This document shows positions 1-10,400 of a DNA stretch of 64,000 nucleotides, one piece after another. Within the stretch, counting starts at the first letter, position 1. Each line of letters begins with the position of its first letter. The stretch comes from CAYTEO01 sp964436825 (lineage in GTDB: Bacteria > Krumholzibacteriota > Krumholzibacteriia > LZORAL124-64-63): the NCBI GenBank assembly GCA_964436825.1, contig CAYTEO010000009.1, forward strand, positions 5,345 through 69,344. The letters are read 5' to 3'. The translations under genes were made by a program, and so were the position numbers. A model generated the notes under the pieces. It searched no databases, was not told the origin of the DNA, and was given only the letters and a program-made list of their open reading frames with translations.

Positions 1-834
1 CATCGTCGACGTCCAGCGGGCCGGCCCCTCCACCGGCATGCCGACCAAGGTCGAGCAGGCCGACCTGCTGCAGGTCGTCTTCGGCCGGCCCAGCGAGGCG
101 CCGATGCCCGTGCTGGCCTGCGCCAGCGTCTCCGACGCCTTCGACACGGCTGTCGAGGCCTGCCGCATCGCCGTCAAGTACATGACGCCGGTGATCGTGC
201 TGAGCGACAACTACATCGCCAACGGGGCCGAGCCGTGGAAGCTGCCCGACCTGGACTCCCTGGAGCCGTTCCCCGTCGAGTTCGCCACCGACCCGGCCAC
301 CTTCAAGCCGTACCAGCGTGACGAGCGGCTGGTCCGGCCGTGGGCCATCCCCGGCACGCCGGGCCTGGAGCACCGCGTCGGCGGCCTGGAGAAGGAAGAC
401 ATCACCGGGAACGTCAGCTACGACCCGGACAACCACCAGAAGATGGTCCAGTACCGCCAGGACAAGGTCATGGGGATCCGCCGCGAGTACCCGGCGCCCG
501 AGATCTACGGCGTCCAGGAGGGCGAGCTGCTGGTCGTCGGCTGGGGCTCGACCTACGGGGCCATCCGCAGCGCCGTGGAGAAGATGCACCGGGCCGGTGC
601 CTCGATCGCCCACCTGCACATCCGCCACATCTGGCCGCTGCCCCACGGGCTGCCCGAGATCTTCGCCCGCTACCGGAAGGTCATCGTGCCTGAGCTGAAC
701 ATGGGCCAGTTCGCCCGCCTGCTCCAGAGCGAGTACCCGCAGACCACCTTCCTGAAGTACAACAAGGTCAAGGGCAAGCCGTTCACCGCCACCGAGCTGC
801 AGGACAAGTTCAACGCCGTCCTGGAGGAGCAGTC

Positions 835-838
<4 letters not shown>
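1..838 (+). CDS. korA: 2-oxoacid:ferredoxin oxidoreductase alpha subunit, partial (5' end outside window)
   Basis: This is the C-terminal about 278 residues of the alpha subunit; the reading frame is open from base 2, so the true start lies upstream. The first visible residues contain the DVQRAGPSTGMPTK block typical of KorA/OorA/PorA-type pyrimidine-binding subunits. The family oxidatively decarboxylates a 2-oxoacid (most often 2-oxoglutarate in this subfamily) with CoA and reduces ferredoxin. Its stop overlaps the korB start by ATGA, so the two are translationally coupled as alpha and beta subunits of one cytoplasmic enzyme. Substrate assignment to 2-oxoglutarate is from overall family resemblance only. 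Confidence 0.9.
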
Positions 839-1830
<992 letters not shown>

Positions 1831-1861
1831 GCCGACGGGGCCGGTTCCGGCCGACAAGAGC

Positions 1862-1892
1862 AGCGCCCGCCGTCACCGAGACGGCGGGCGCT
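1862..1892 (+). terminator. Rho-independent terminator after korB
   Basis: A perfect 12-bp inverted repeat (AGCGCCCGCCGT / ACGGCGGGCGCT) with a 7-base loop is followed by TTT. It lies 31 bases after the korB stop and before the convergent ferritin-like gene, so it may act for both strands, although the T run is on the plus side. Confidence 0.8.
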
Positions 1893-1923
1893 TTGCCGTG
1901 GGCCGGAGCCGTAGGCGACGCGG

Positions 1924-2403
1924 TCAGTTCTGGTCCAGGACCTCGTCGTCGTACTGCTTCTCGAAGCCGTCCTTGTGGGCCCCCTCCTCGTCGGCCAGTC
2001 GCGTGAACAGAGCCCGGATCCCGGGGTCGTCGCTGGCCGCGGCCAGGGCACGGTAGAGCTGCTCGGCCTTCTTCTCCGACTGCATGGCGGCGATCAGCAG
2101 GTCCTGCTGGTCCATGTCGCTGCGGATGGTGAACTCCCGCAGGTAGTCGGAGATCTTCAGGTCCCGGACGCGCTCGGTGGCGATGCCGGTGGGGCGGCCG
2201 TCGCGCAGCTGCCGCAGGTTCTCCTGGTGGCGTCGCTCCTCGTCGGCCATCTCCAGGCACATCTTCCTCAGGCCGGGGTGGGTGGCCTGCTCCGCGAAGT
2301 CGCGGTAGAAACGCTCGGCCTTCTGCTCCTGGCCGATGGCGAACTCGATGACCTCCTCGACGGAACCGAAGGTCCGCTCGACGCTCTCTCCCTCGCGTAC
2401 CAT
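1924..2403 (-). CDS. Ferritin-like / rubrerythrin-type diiron protein
   Basis: This 159-residue protein is almost entirely helical, with two ferritin-like helix pairs. It carries EEV-EFAIGQEQKAE and ADEERRH in the first half, then AAMQSEKKAEQLY and ADEEGAH in the second. These ExxH-type repeats are the carboxylate/histidine ligands of a diiron centre. There is no C-terminal rubredoxin CxxC domain, so it is the short rubrerythrin-like form. It is the last gene of the 11-kb energy-converting operon, starting two bases after the flavoprotein gene, with a GGAAGGAGTGACG ribosome site. A role in peroxide or oxygen protection of the ferredoxin complex is inferred from position only. Confidence 0.8.
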   Translation of the reverse strand: MVREGESVERTFGSVEEVIEFAIGQEQKAERFYRDFAEQATHPGLRKMCLEMADEERRHQENLRQLRDGRPTGIATERVRDLKISDYLREFTIRSDMDQQDLLIAAMQSEKKAEQLYRALAAASDDPGIRALFTRLADEEGAHKDGFEKQYDDEVLDQN

Positions 2404-2405
2404 CG

Positions 2406-4190
2406 TCACTCCTTCCGGCCGGCCGGCTGCCCGACCAGGTGTCGCTGGATCCCGTCGACGGCGCGCAGACCGTCGGCGATGGCGCTGATGGCGTCGGCGA
2501 CGTCGTTGACCAGGTCGCCGCCGGCGAAGATGCCCGGCACCCGGGTCATGCCCGTCTCGTCCACGTCGATGCCGCCCCACTTGTTGGTGATGGCCTCGGC
2601 GACGTCCTCGGGCAGCCAGGTCAGGTCAGGCTTCTGGCCGATGGCGACGATGACCCGGTCGACGACCAGGTGGTTCTCGACCCCCTCGACCAGCTGGGGC
2701 CGCGGGCGCCGTCCCGGTGCCTCGGCCACCATCTCGGCCGGCCCCCAGACGAAGTCCAGCCTGCCGTCGTCGGTGCGCTCCACCCGCAGCGGGATGCACT
2801 GGGTGACCAGGGCGACGCCCTCGGCCTCCGCGTCCTCGATCTCCTCGTCGTCGGCCGGCATGTCGATCTGGCGCCGGCGGTAGGCGATGGTCACCTCGGC
2901 CCCGAGGCGGCGCGAGATGCGGGCGGCATCGATGGCCACGTTGCCGCCGCCGACCACGACCACCTTGCCGCCCACGTCGACGGTCTTGCCGACGTGGTGG
3001 TCACGCAGCAGGTCGATGGCGTACATGACGCCCGGCAGGTCCTCCCCCGGCGCGCGCAGGCTGGAGGGACGCGGCAGGCCGGTGCCGATGAAGACGGCGT
3101 CGTACTCCCGCCGCAGCCGAGCGAACTCCTCGCGGTCGACGGGATGGTTGGTGACGATCTCCACCCCGGCATCGGTCATCAGCTTGATCTGCTTCTCCAG
3201 CGACGGCATGGGGAAGCGGTACTTGGGAATCCCGAAGAAGGTGGCCCCACCCACCTGGGGCAGCGCCTCGAAGACAGTCGGCTTGAACCCGCGCAGCGCC
3301 AGGTAGTAGGCCACCGTCAGGCCGGACGGGCCGCCGCCGACGATGGCGATCCTCCGCCCCTGCCCCACCTGCGGCACGTCCGGGCGGAGGATCTCCGCGT
3401 AGTCGTCGAACCGCTCGGTGGCGTAGCGCTTCAGCCAGCGGATGGCCAGCGGCTCGCCCTGCAGGCCGACCGAGCAGACCGACTCGCAGCGGCGCGTGCA
3501 GACCTTGCCGCACATCTCCGGCAGCGGGTTGTTGTCGTAGATCAGCCGCACGGCGTCGGCGTCGCGGCCGTCGCGGATGGCGGCGATGTAGTCGGGGATG
3601 TGCATGTGGGCCGGGCAGGCGGCGACGCAGAGGCCGCATTCGACGCAGCGGGACGCCTCCTGGCGCGCCTGTTCGGTGGTATAGCCCAGGACGACCTCGG
3701 CCCAGGTGTGGATCCGCTCCTCGGCCGGGAGCATCGGCATCGCCACCCGCTGGTGGTCGACGAGGTCGAAACCGTCGTCCTGCCGCCAGCCGTGCTCGCT
3801 GCCGTCCCAGGGCTTGGCGTCCACGCCCGGGATGTAGCGGAAGACGTCGGGATCGTGGTCGACCCAGACGTACTCGTTGGACATGCCCAGCGACCCGGAG
3901 GGGCAGACGTCGACGCAGAGGGCGCACCAGCAGCATCGCCCGTAGTCGATCTTGGGGCGCAGGCCGCTGTCACCCTTGGTCGGCGCGTCGACGGGGACCA
4001 TGTCGATGGCCGCGTTCTGGCAGATGTCGGCGCAGGTGCCGCAGCCGACGCAGGCCTCGACGTCGTTGATGTGCCAGCCGCGGTAGCGCGGCGCCCCGGA
4101 ACGGTGCGACTCGTCCCTGGGGACCGTGTACGGCTTGCTGAAGGCCTGGACCCAGGCGTTGAACGGCGCGAAGACGTGCTTGAGACTCAT
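2406..4190 (-). CDS. Ferredoxin (NuoI/MbhN-like) fused to GltD/NfnB-like FAD-NAD(P)H oxidoreductase
   Basis: This 594-residue fusion has two parts. Residues about 40-100 hold two 4Fe-4S motifs (C47/C50/C53/C57 and C86/C89/C92/C96) like the NuoI/MbhN ferredoxin subunit. Residues about 180-240 carry the four-plus-four cysteines of the GltD N-terminal domain (C182-C192, C227-C239). An FAD Rossmann motif (GGGPSG near 285) and a second dinucleotide motif (GGGNVAIDAA near 425) follow, as in glutamate synthase small chain and NfnB. No gltB is present. It follows the NuoD-like gene in the operon, where the peripheral ferredoxin subunit of a complex-I-like enzyme would be encoded. The inferred role is passing electrons between NAD(P)H or flavin and the membrane complex; direction and bifurcation cannot be seen. 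Confidence 0.85.
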   Translation of the reverse strand: MSLKHVFAPFNAWVQAFSKPYTVPRDESHRSGAPRYRGWHINDVEACVGCGTCADICQNAAIDMVPVDAPTKGDSGLRPKIDYGRCCWCALCVDVCPSGSLGMSNEYVWVDHDPDVFRYIPGVDAKPWDGSEHGWRQDDGFDLVDHQRVAMPMLPAEERIHTWAEVVLGYTTEQARQEASRCVECGLCVAACPAHMHIPDYIAAIRDGRDADAVRLIYDNNPLPEMCGKVCTRRCESVCSVGLQGEPLAIRWLKRYATERFDDYAEILRPDVPQVGQGRRIAIVGGGPSGLTVAYYLALRGFKPTVFEALPQVGGATFFGIPKYRFPMPSLEKQIKLMTDAGVEIVTNHPVDREEFARLRREYDAVFIGTGLPRPSSLRAPGEDLPGVMYAIDLLRDHHVGKTVDVGGKVVVVGGGNVAIDAARISRRLGAEVTIAYRRRQIDMPADDEEIEDAEAEGVALVTQCIPLRVERTDDGRLDFVWGPAEMVAEAPGRRPRPQLVEGVENHLVVDRVIVAIGQKPDLTWLPEDVAEAITNKWGGIDVDETGMTRVPGIFAGGDLVNDVADAISAIADGLRAVDGIQRHLVGQPAGRKE

Positions 4191-4196
4191 CGTCGG

Positions 4197-5345
4197 CTAC
4201 CTCTCGATCTCCGGGGGACAGACCGTCAGCGAGACCATCAGCGGTGCCAGGTCGGCGATGTTCGTGCCCGGCAGCATCCTCTCCAGCATGCTGACGCCGT
4301 GGACGTAGCTGGTGCCACGCACGTGCACGCGGCGGACCTTGTCGCTGCCGTCGGTCACGGTGAGGTACCCCATCTCGCCGCGGCTGGATTCGGCCCGCAC
4401 GTAGGTCTGTCCCGGCGGGATCGTCCAGGTCAGCATGTTGGGCAGCTTGGCGCAGTAGGGCCCCTCGGTCGGCATCCGGTCCAGGATCTGCCGGATGATC
4501 CGGACCGACTCGGCGATCTCCAGGCGTCGCACCAGGGTCCGGGCGTAGATGTCCGAGCCCTCGGCGGTGCAGACCTCGAACTCGAGCTCGGGGTACTTGA
4601 GGTACGGGTAGTCGCGGCGGGTGTCGCGGGCGATCCCCATGGCCCGCAGCACGGGACCGGTGATCCCCATCTCGTCGGCCCACTCGGGCGGGACGACGCC
4701 GACGCCGACGGCGCGCTTGCGGAAGACGGCGGAGTCGAGGATCTGCGAGTCTACCAGCGGGAGCTTCTCCTCGATCTGGTCCAGGGTGGCCCGCAGCCTG
4801 TCGGCGAAACCGGCGGGCAGGTCGCGCCGCACGCCGCCGTAGACGATGTACATGTGGTAGATGCGGCCGCCGGTCAGCTCCTCGAAGCTGTCCAGGACGT
4901 AGTCGCGCAGCGTCAGCAGCCAGTTGGGGGCCGTGCCCAGTCCCATGCTGCCGACCTGCCCGCCCAGGGCCATCATCAGCGACGCCAGGCGCGACATCTC
5001 CAGTACCAGCGTGCGGATCCAGAGGGCCTTCTCGGGCACCTGGTCCGCCAGGCCGGAGAGCTCCTCCAGGCCGGCGGCCAGCAGGTACTCGTTCGTGTCG
5101 GGCTCCGGGACGCAGATCCGGCAGACGATGGGGAACGCCTGGATGTACTTGCGCCGCTCCATCAGCTTCTCGAAGCCGCGATGCAGGTAGCCCACGTGGG
5201 TGATGCCGCGGGTGATGGTGTCGCCCTCCAGCCAGACCTGCATGGACATGTTGCCGGTGATCCCCGGATGCTGGGGACCGAACCAGAGCTGGACCTCCCG
5301 GTCCTGCCGGATGCGGGGCTCGTAGGCGGACAGGTCACTTCTCAC
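4197..5345 (-). CDS. NuoD / [NiFe]-hydrogenase large-subunit-like protein (MbxL/MbsL type)
   Basis: This 382-residue protein belongs to the NuoD/hydrogenase large-subunit superfamily: WFGPQHPGITG near the N-terminus and HRGFEKLMERR near residue 60. It has an N-terminal CxxC (C75, C78, in VCRICVPEPD), which complex I NuoD lacks. The C-terminus ends in VCPPEIER, keeping one cysteine (C376) where [NiFe] enzymes have CxxC. A functional nickel-iron site is therefore unlikely. That pattern is closest to the Mbx/Mbs ferredoxin complexes, as I understand those families. A GTG start at 5345 is chosen because AGAGGGGG lies 8 bases upstream; it overlaps the NuoC-like gene by 11 bases. Confidence 0.87.
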   Translation of the reverse strand: MRSDLSAYEPRIRQDREVQLWFGPQHPGITGNMSMQVWLEGDTITRGITHVGYLHRGFEKLMERRKYIQAFPIVCRICVPEPDTNEYLLAAGLEELSGLADQVPEKALWIRTLVLEMSRLASLMMALGGQVGSMGLGTAPNWLLTLRDYVLDSFEELTGGRIYHMYIVYGGVRRDLPAGFADRLRATLDQIEEKLPLVDSQILDSAVFRKRAVGVGVVPPEWADEMGITGPVLRAMGIARDTRRDYPYLKYPELEFEVCTAEGSDIYARTLVRRLEIAESVRIIRQILDRMPTEGPYCAKLPNMLTWTIPPGQTYVRAESSRGEMGYLTVTDGSDKVRRVHVRGTSYVHGVSMLERMLPGTNIADLAPLMVSLTVCPPEIER

Positions 5346-5877
5346 CGAGGTACCCCCTCTCGCCGAACACCTTGCCCACGTACGTGCGCGGGTCGGTGTG
5401 CTCGCGTCCCGGCCGCATGGGGTGGTGCCGCTCCACGTAGGCCAGGGTGTCGAAGTCGCGGCGCATGGGCGGGATCTCCTGCCAGCCCTCGAGGATGAAC
5501 GGGACACCCTGGCGGGGCGAGCCGGGGAACTCGATCCCGAACATCTCGTTGATCTCCTGCTCGTAGGTGACGGCCTGGGGCCAGAGGTGGTGGACCGACT
5601 CGGCCGTCGGGCACTCGCGGTCGATGCGGGTGTTGACCATCAGCGCGCGTCGCCCGACCGGATCGGTCAGCAGGTAGACCAGCTGGAACTCGCCGTCCTC
5701 GATCCAGTCGACCGCCGTCAGGTGGGTCAGCTGGACCAGCGGCGTGTTGGTCTTCAGCCAGCAGAGGGCGGGCAGCACCTGCGCGGCGGGCAGGTCGGCG
5801 CCGAACAGGTCGTCGCGCTGCCGCCAGCCGCGGGTGCAGCCGAAGCGCTGCTGCAGTTCCGTGAGGATCGTCTCCAT
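5335..5877 (-). CDS. NuoC-like / MbhK-like 30-kDa subunit
   Basis: This 180-residue homologue of NADH dehydrogenase subunit C (30-kDa subunit) has the signature block around residues 105-130: WPQAVTYEQEINEMFGIEFPG, followed by the conserved arginine-rich end (PPMRRDFDTLAYVERHHP). It forms the connecting arm with the NuoD-like subunit on the cytoplasmic face. The ATG at 5877 is preceded by TAGGAGCGACC. The 8-base gap to the NuoB-like gene and the 11-base overlap with the NuoD-like gene show tight coupling. It is not fused to subunit D, unlike some complex I enzymes. Confidence 0.88.
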   Translation of the reverse strand: METILTELQQRFGCTRGWRQRDDLFGADLPAAQVLPALCWLKTNTPLVQLTHLTAVDWIEDGEFQLVYLLTDPVGRRALMVNTRIDRECPTAESVHHLWPQAVTYEQEINEMFGIEFPGSPRQGVPFILEGWQEIPPMRRDFDTLAYVERHHPMRPGREHTDPRTYVGKVFGERGYLGEK

Positions 5878-5885
5878 GGTCGCTC

Positions 5886-6521
5886 CTACCAGCTGTAGTC
5901 GGGCAGGTCCCAGTCGCCGATGACCTGCTTCTGGTTCTGCCGGTACCAGTCGAGGTTCTCCAGGTAGTGGTGCCACCCGTTGGCCTCGCCCTTCTCGATC
6001 CGCCGCATCAGGTAGCCGAAGCCGGCCAGCAGCGCCTCCGGCCGCGGCATGCAGCCGTTGATGTAGACGTCGACCGGCAGGTAGAGGTCCAGCATCTTGA
6101 TGGTGTTGTAGCTGTCCCAGTACATGCCGCCGTTGATCGTGCAGCTGCCCAGGGCGACGACCCACTTGGGATCGGGCATCTGCTCGTAGCTGCGGATGAC
6201 CCGCTTGAGGGTCTTGGTGGCCAGGTAGCCCGAGATGATGAAGACGTTCGACTGGCGAGGCGTGGGACGCATCTCGATCCCGAAACGCGACATGTCGAAG
6301 CGGCTGGTCATCAGCGGCCGCAGCTCGATGGAGCCGCAGCCGGTGCCGAACGCCAGCACCCAGAGGGAGCGGGCCCGGAACCAGTTCTTGATGGTGGCCA
6401 CCGCCTCGGGCAGGCCGGGCACCTCGGGCCGACCGCCGCGGAAGCAGGCGTCGTCCACCGGGGCGTGGCCCCGCGACGGGACCAGCGGCAGCTCACGGTC
6501 GTTGCTCACGTTGTCGGCCAT
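5886..6521 (-). CDS. NuoB-like / MbhJ-like iron-sulfur (N2-type) subunit
   Basis: This 211-residue subunit of the NuoB/20-kDa family has cysteines in GTGCGSIE, ALGSCTINGG and NGCMPRPEA, the usual ligand set for a single proximal 4Fe-4S cluster (N2 in complex I). It has a long hydrophilic N-terminal extension of about 45 residues before the conserved core. The cluster would sit at the interface with the NuoD-like subunit and the membrane-anchoring H subunit. The NuoB-C-D gene order is that of complex I, while the antiporter genes upstream are Mrp-like. Confidence 0.9.
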   Translation of the reverse strand: MADNVSNDRELPLVPSRGHAPVDDACFRGGRPEVPGLPEAVATIKNWFRARSLWVLAFGTGCGSIELRPLMTSRFDMSRFGIEMRPTPRQSNVFIISGYLATKTLKRVIRSYEQMPDPKWVVALGSCTINGGMYWDSYNTIKMLDLYLPVDVYINGCMPRPEALLAGFGYLMRRIEKGEANGWHHYLENLDWYRQNQKQVIGDWDLPDYSW

Positions 6522-6530
6522 GTCGCCTCC

Positions 6531-7445
6531 CTAGCGGGTCACGGCGGCCAGGACGACCGCCAGCACGCCGGCCGCCGTGGGCCAGCCCAGGAAGAACCGG
6601 ATCGCCTGCTCGGTGCGGAACCGCGGGAAGACGGCCCCCACGAAGACGGTCCAGAAGTAGATGACGAAGATCTTGACCACGGCCTCCGGCACCGTACGCG
6701 CCCCGCCCAGGAACAGGTCCATGTAGAGGACCATCTTGGCGATGGCGAACGAGGCCCGCCCGAGCATCATCAGCGACAGGTACGTGGAGTGGTACTCGGT
6801 GGGCGGACCGACGGGGATCTCCTGGGGCGCCCCGACGATGTTGAACGGGGCGTACATGTTCATCCCCAGCAGGGCCAGCATGCCGGCCACGGTCGCCAGG
6901 GGGTTGGCCACCAGGTTCCAGTGCAGCCAGCCGCCCTGCTGCGCCGCCACCAGGTCGGCCACCGAGAAGCTGCCCGCCTGGGCCGCCAGGGCGATGACCG
7001 ACAGGGCGAACGGCAGCTCGTAGGCCGACATCTGGGACAGGCCGCGGGAGATGCCGATGGGCGAGTGCGGGTGGCCACCCTCCCCTGCTCCCAGGGCCAT
7101 CCCCAGCGAGCCGAAGAAGATGAAGTACATCACCAGCAGCAGGTCCCCCGCGAAGGAGAACCCCTCCAGGGCCGGCACGCCGACCACCACCGGCAGCAGG
7201 AGGTAGAGGCCCACTCCGCCCACGGCCCGGAAGACCGGCCCCAGGTAGAACATGACGCCGTGGCTGACGGCCGAGCGGAGAAAGAGGTTCTTCCCCAGGT
7301 CCAGGTACGGCTGCCAGACCGGCGGCCCGACCCGTCCCTGGATGCGGGCCATGACCTTGCGGATGATCCCGCCGGTCAGCAGCCCGTAGTTGACGGCGAA
7401 AAAGAGGCTCAGCAGGGTCCAGCCGAGCTTCGGCAAGAATGCCAT
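6531..7445 (-). CDS. NuoH / MbhM-like membrane anchor subunit
   Basis: This 304-residue polytopic membrane protein has about eight hydrophobic segments. It has the NuoH/HycD/MbhM features: a GLLTGGIIRKVMARIQGRVGP block near residue 25 (loop contacting the quinone-site subunits) and an AFNIVGAPQEIPVGP-like stretch near 195 with acidic residues following. In complex I and group 4 hydrogenases this subunit joins the peripheral redox arm to the antiporter arm and starts the charge relay. It lies between the double antiporter gene and the NuoB-like gene, with 9-10-base gaps. Confidence 0.9.
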   Translation of the reverse strand: MAFLPKLGWTLLSLFFAVNYGLLTGGIIRKVMARIQGRVGPPVWQPYLDLGKNLFLRSAVSHGVMFYLGPVFRAVGGVGLYLLLPVVVGVPALEGFSFAGDLLLVMYFIFFGSLGMALGAGEGGHPHSPIGISRGLSQMSAYELPFALSVIALAAQAGSFSVADLVAAQQGGWLHWNLVANPLATVAGMLALLGMNMYAPFNIVGAPQEIPVGPPTEYHSTYLSLMMLGRASFAIAKMVLYMDLFLGGARTVPEAVVKIFVIYFWTVFVGAVFPRFRTEQAIRFFLGWPTAAGVLAVVLAAVTR

Positions 7446-7455
7446 CGCTCTCCTC

Positions 7456-10400
7456 CTAGCGTCCCACGCCCAGCAGGGCGCAGACGACGACGACGGCCAG
7501 CGAGTACAGGACGTAGGTCTGGCCGTTGCCCGAGTAGAATCGGCGGGCGACGCCGACGACGGCGGTCACCGTCCCGGCCAGCCCCTCCCAGAAGCGCATG
7601 AACGCCGTCCCCAGGACCGGCCCGAAGGCGCGCGCGTAGGGACGGTAGAAGTCGTGGGCGTAGTGGATCTCCTCGGGCGGCGGCGGCAGCTCGCCCGAGT
7701 AGACGATGTCGAGCTGTCCCACCTTGCGCGGCCGCGGGCCCAGCACGACCAGCAGCAGCAGGACGACGACGAACAGGGCCATCACCAGCAGCATGACATG
7801 CCAGGGGTGGAAGTAGCCGCCCGGCACGACCAGCGCCCCGTCGCTGAAGGTCACCCCGGGCGCGGCGAACCAGGGGGCGAGCGCCGCCTGCAGCGGCCGC
7901 AGCAGCAGCTGGGGCTGGACCGACAGGACCATGATCCCGACCATCAGGACGATCTCCGCCAGCAGCTGGGGCCACGGCGCCTCGCGCACCTCCCGGTGCC
8001 GCTCCTTGAGCTGGCCCAGGAAGATGGTGTGGATCAGCCGGAAGCAGTAGAGGAAGGCCACGGCCGAGGCGAACATCATCCCCGCCAGCAGCAGGAACCA
8101 GCCGCGGGCCAGCAGCGCCTGGTAGAGCAGCCACTTGCCGCCGAAGCCGCTCAGGGGCGGCACGCCGCTCAGGGCGATGATCCCGATTAGGACCGAGACG
8201 AACGAGACCGGCATCTTCTTGATCAGCCCGCCCATCTCGGACATGCGGCGCGTCCCGGTGCGGGCGACGACGCCGGCCACCGCCAGGAAGAGCAGCCCCT
8301 TGAACAGCAGGTGGTTGACGGCGTGGTAGAAGGCCGCCGACCAGCCCAGCGGCGTCATGACGGCCAGGCCGACGACGATGTACCCCACCTGCCCCACCGA
8401 GGAGTAGGCCAGCAGCCGCTTGGCGTCCTCCTGGAAGACGGCCAGCAGGGTCATCCCGAAGGCGGTCAGCCCGCCCAACCAAGCCAGGGCGTAGCTCCAG
8501 CCCGCCTGCCCGCCGCCCGGGCCGAACAGGTCGTGGCCCACCCGGAAGGCGACGGCCGCCAGGGCGAACATGGGCATCTTGGAGACGACGCCGGAGAGGA
8601 AGGGTGTGAAGACGTCGGGCGACTCGGCGTAGGCGTCGGGAGCCCAGATATGGGCGCCCCAGGCGGCGGCCTTCACGGCGAACCCGAGTGCCAGCAGCGA
8701 CCAGGCGGCCGCGGCGCGCGTCCCGGCCAGGGTCGCCAGGCCGCCCACCGTCTCGGCTCCGCCTCCGATCGCCAGCAGCAGGCCGGCCAGGGTCAGCAGC
8801 CCCGACGCACCGGCGAACAGGATGTAGCGGTAACCGGGAGCGGCCCCCTCGCGGCCTTGGGCCACCAGCAGGTAGCTGGTCCAGGTCATCATCTCCCAGG
8901 CGACGAACAGGACGAGCAGCCCCTGGGCCCGGACCAGCAGCAGGACCGAGCCGACCAGCAGGACCAGCAACCCGTGATAGGCGGGCCGCGGCACCGGCAG
9001 GCCGAGGGTCGAGAGCTGGACGACCAGCGCCCCCAGCAGGATCATCAGGCCGAACAGGCCCGGCAGCGTCGTCGGCGCCAGGCCGCCCGCACCGGCCAGG
9101 GCGACGGCGACGGCCACGGTCGAGACCAGGCCCAGGACCGCCGGCAGCGGTCGCGGCAACCGGCCCAGCAGCACCAGGGCGGCTCCGCCGGCCAGCAGCC
9201 ACAGCAGCGGCGCCTCCGCCGGCGGGACGACGGCCACCAGGCGCCACGCGCCCAGGCCCACCAGACCGGCCAGGGGCAGGACGATGGTCCCCAGATCGGA
9301 CAGGACGCCCGCGGCCTCGTCACCCTGCTCCGCGGACGGCTCCTGGACGTGGCGCAGCCACCGGAAGTAGTAGACGAACTCCAGCAGCGAACCGACCAGC
9401 AGCGGTGCGATCCACCAGGCGTACCGGCCGTCGCGGACGATCCCGACCAGGGCGTCCCACTTGCCCCAGAAGCCGGGCAGCGGCGGCATCCCGACCATGG
9501 CCAGGACGCTCAGGACCAGGACTGTCCGCCGCCATGGCGCGTCGGCGAAGGCGCCCCGCCAGTCCTCGAGCGTCTCGCCGCCGTGGCCACCGACCAGCCA
9601 CAGCAGGCCGGCCTTGGCCAGGCCGTGATTGACCAGCAGCAGGCCGGCCGCGGCCATCGCCACGGTGCCGTCGCGCAGCAGCGGGACCAGGAACAGCAGC
9701 AGGCCGAGCTGGGCCGACGAGGAGTAGCCGAGCATCCGCCGCGGCCGCTGCTGCCCGATGGCCAGCAGGTTGGCCACGACGAACGTGGCCATGCCGATGG
9801 TCATCAGCGGCAGCGTCCAGCCGTCGGCCGGGAACAGCGCCGACACCTTCCAGAAGGCGTAGAGGACGGCGTTGACGGTGGTGCCGACCAGCAGGGCCAT
9901 GACACCCGGCTCGACCCCCTCGTAGAGGTCGACGGCCGGGCCGTTGACCGGCACCTGCTTCAGCTCGATGACGAACGCGCCGAGCAGGAACAGGAGCATC
10001 GTTCCCAGCAGGGCCGGAGCGCCGGCGGCCAGCTTGCCCGCCATGTCGTCCAGGTTCAGCGTCCCGGTCGACTTGTACAGGAACGCGATCCCGATCAGCA
10101 GGAAGGCCGAGGCCACCGAGCCGATCAGCATGTACTTGAACCCGGCCTCCAGGCCCGAGCGCTCGCGCCCGAAGGCCACCAGGGCGTAGGTGCCGATCGA
10201 GGCGATCTCCGTGAAGACGAACAGGTTGAACAGGTCGCGGGTCATCGTCAGCCCGAAGGCCGCCGTCAGCAGCAGCAGCTGCAGCAGGCTGGCCCGGCCT
10301 GCCGACGCCTCGTCCTCGCGCGCCGCCAGGTGCGGCAGCGTCGCCAGGGCGGTCAGCCCCGCCAGCAGGCAGATGACCGCCTCGGGCAGTCCCAGACGCA

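Noticed and set aside
2406..4190. Considered glutamate synthase small subunit (GltD)
   Set aside because: No gltB is nearby, there is an extra NuoI-type ferredoxin domain at the N-terminus, and the gene sits in a complex-I-like operon.
2439..5498. Long open frame on the plus strand (1019 codons) opposite the flavoprotein and NuoD-like genes
   Set aside because: High-GC shadow of the minus-strand genes: composition is Arg/Gly/Asp/Val-rich low-complexity, with no motif, no ribosome site and no homologous pattern. The same holds for other giant opposing frames such as 17670-22127, 25076-28690 and 59875-63321.
4197..6521. Considered a group 4 [NiFe] hydrogenase
   Set aside because: The large subunit lacks one of the four nickel-site cysteines, and no maturation genes (hypA-F) are present.
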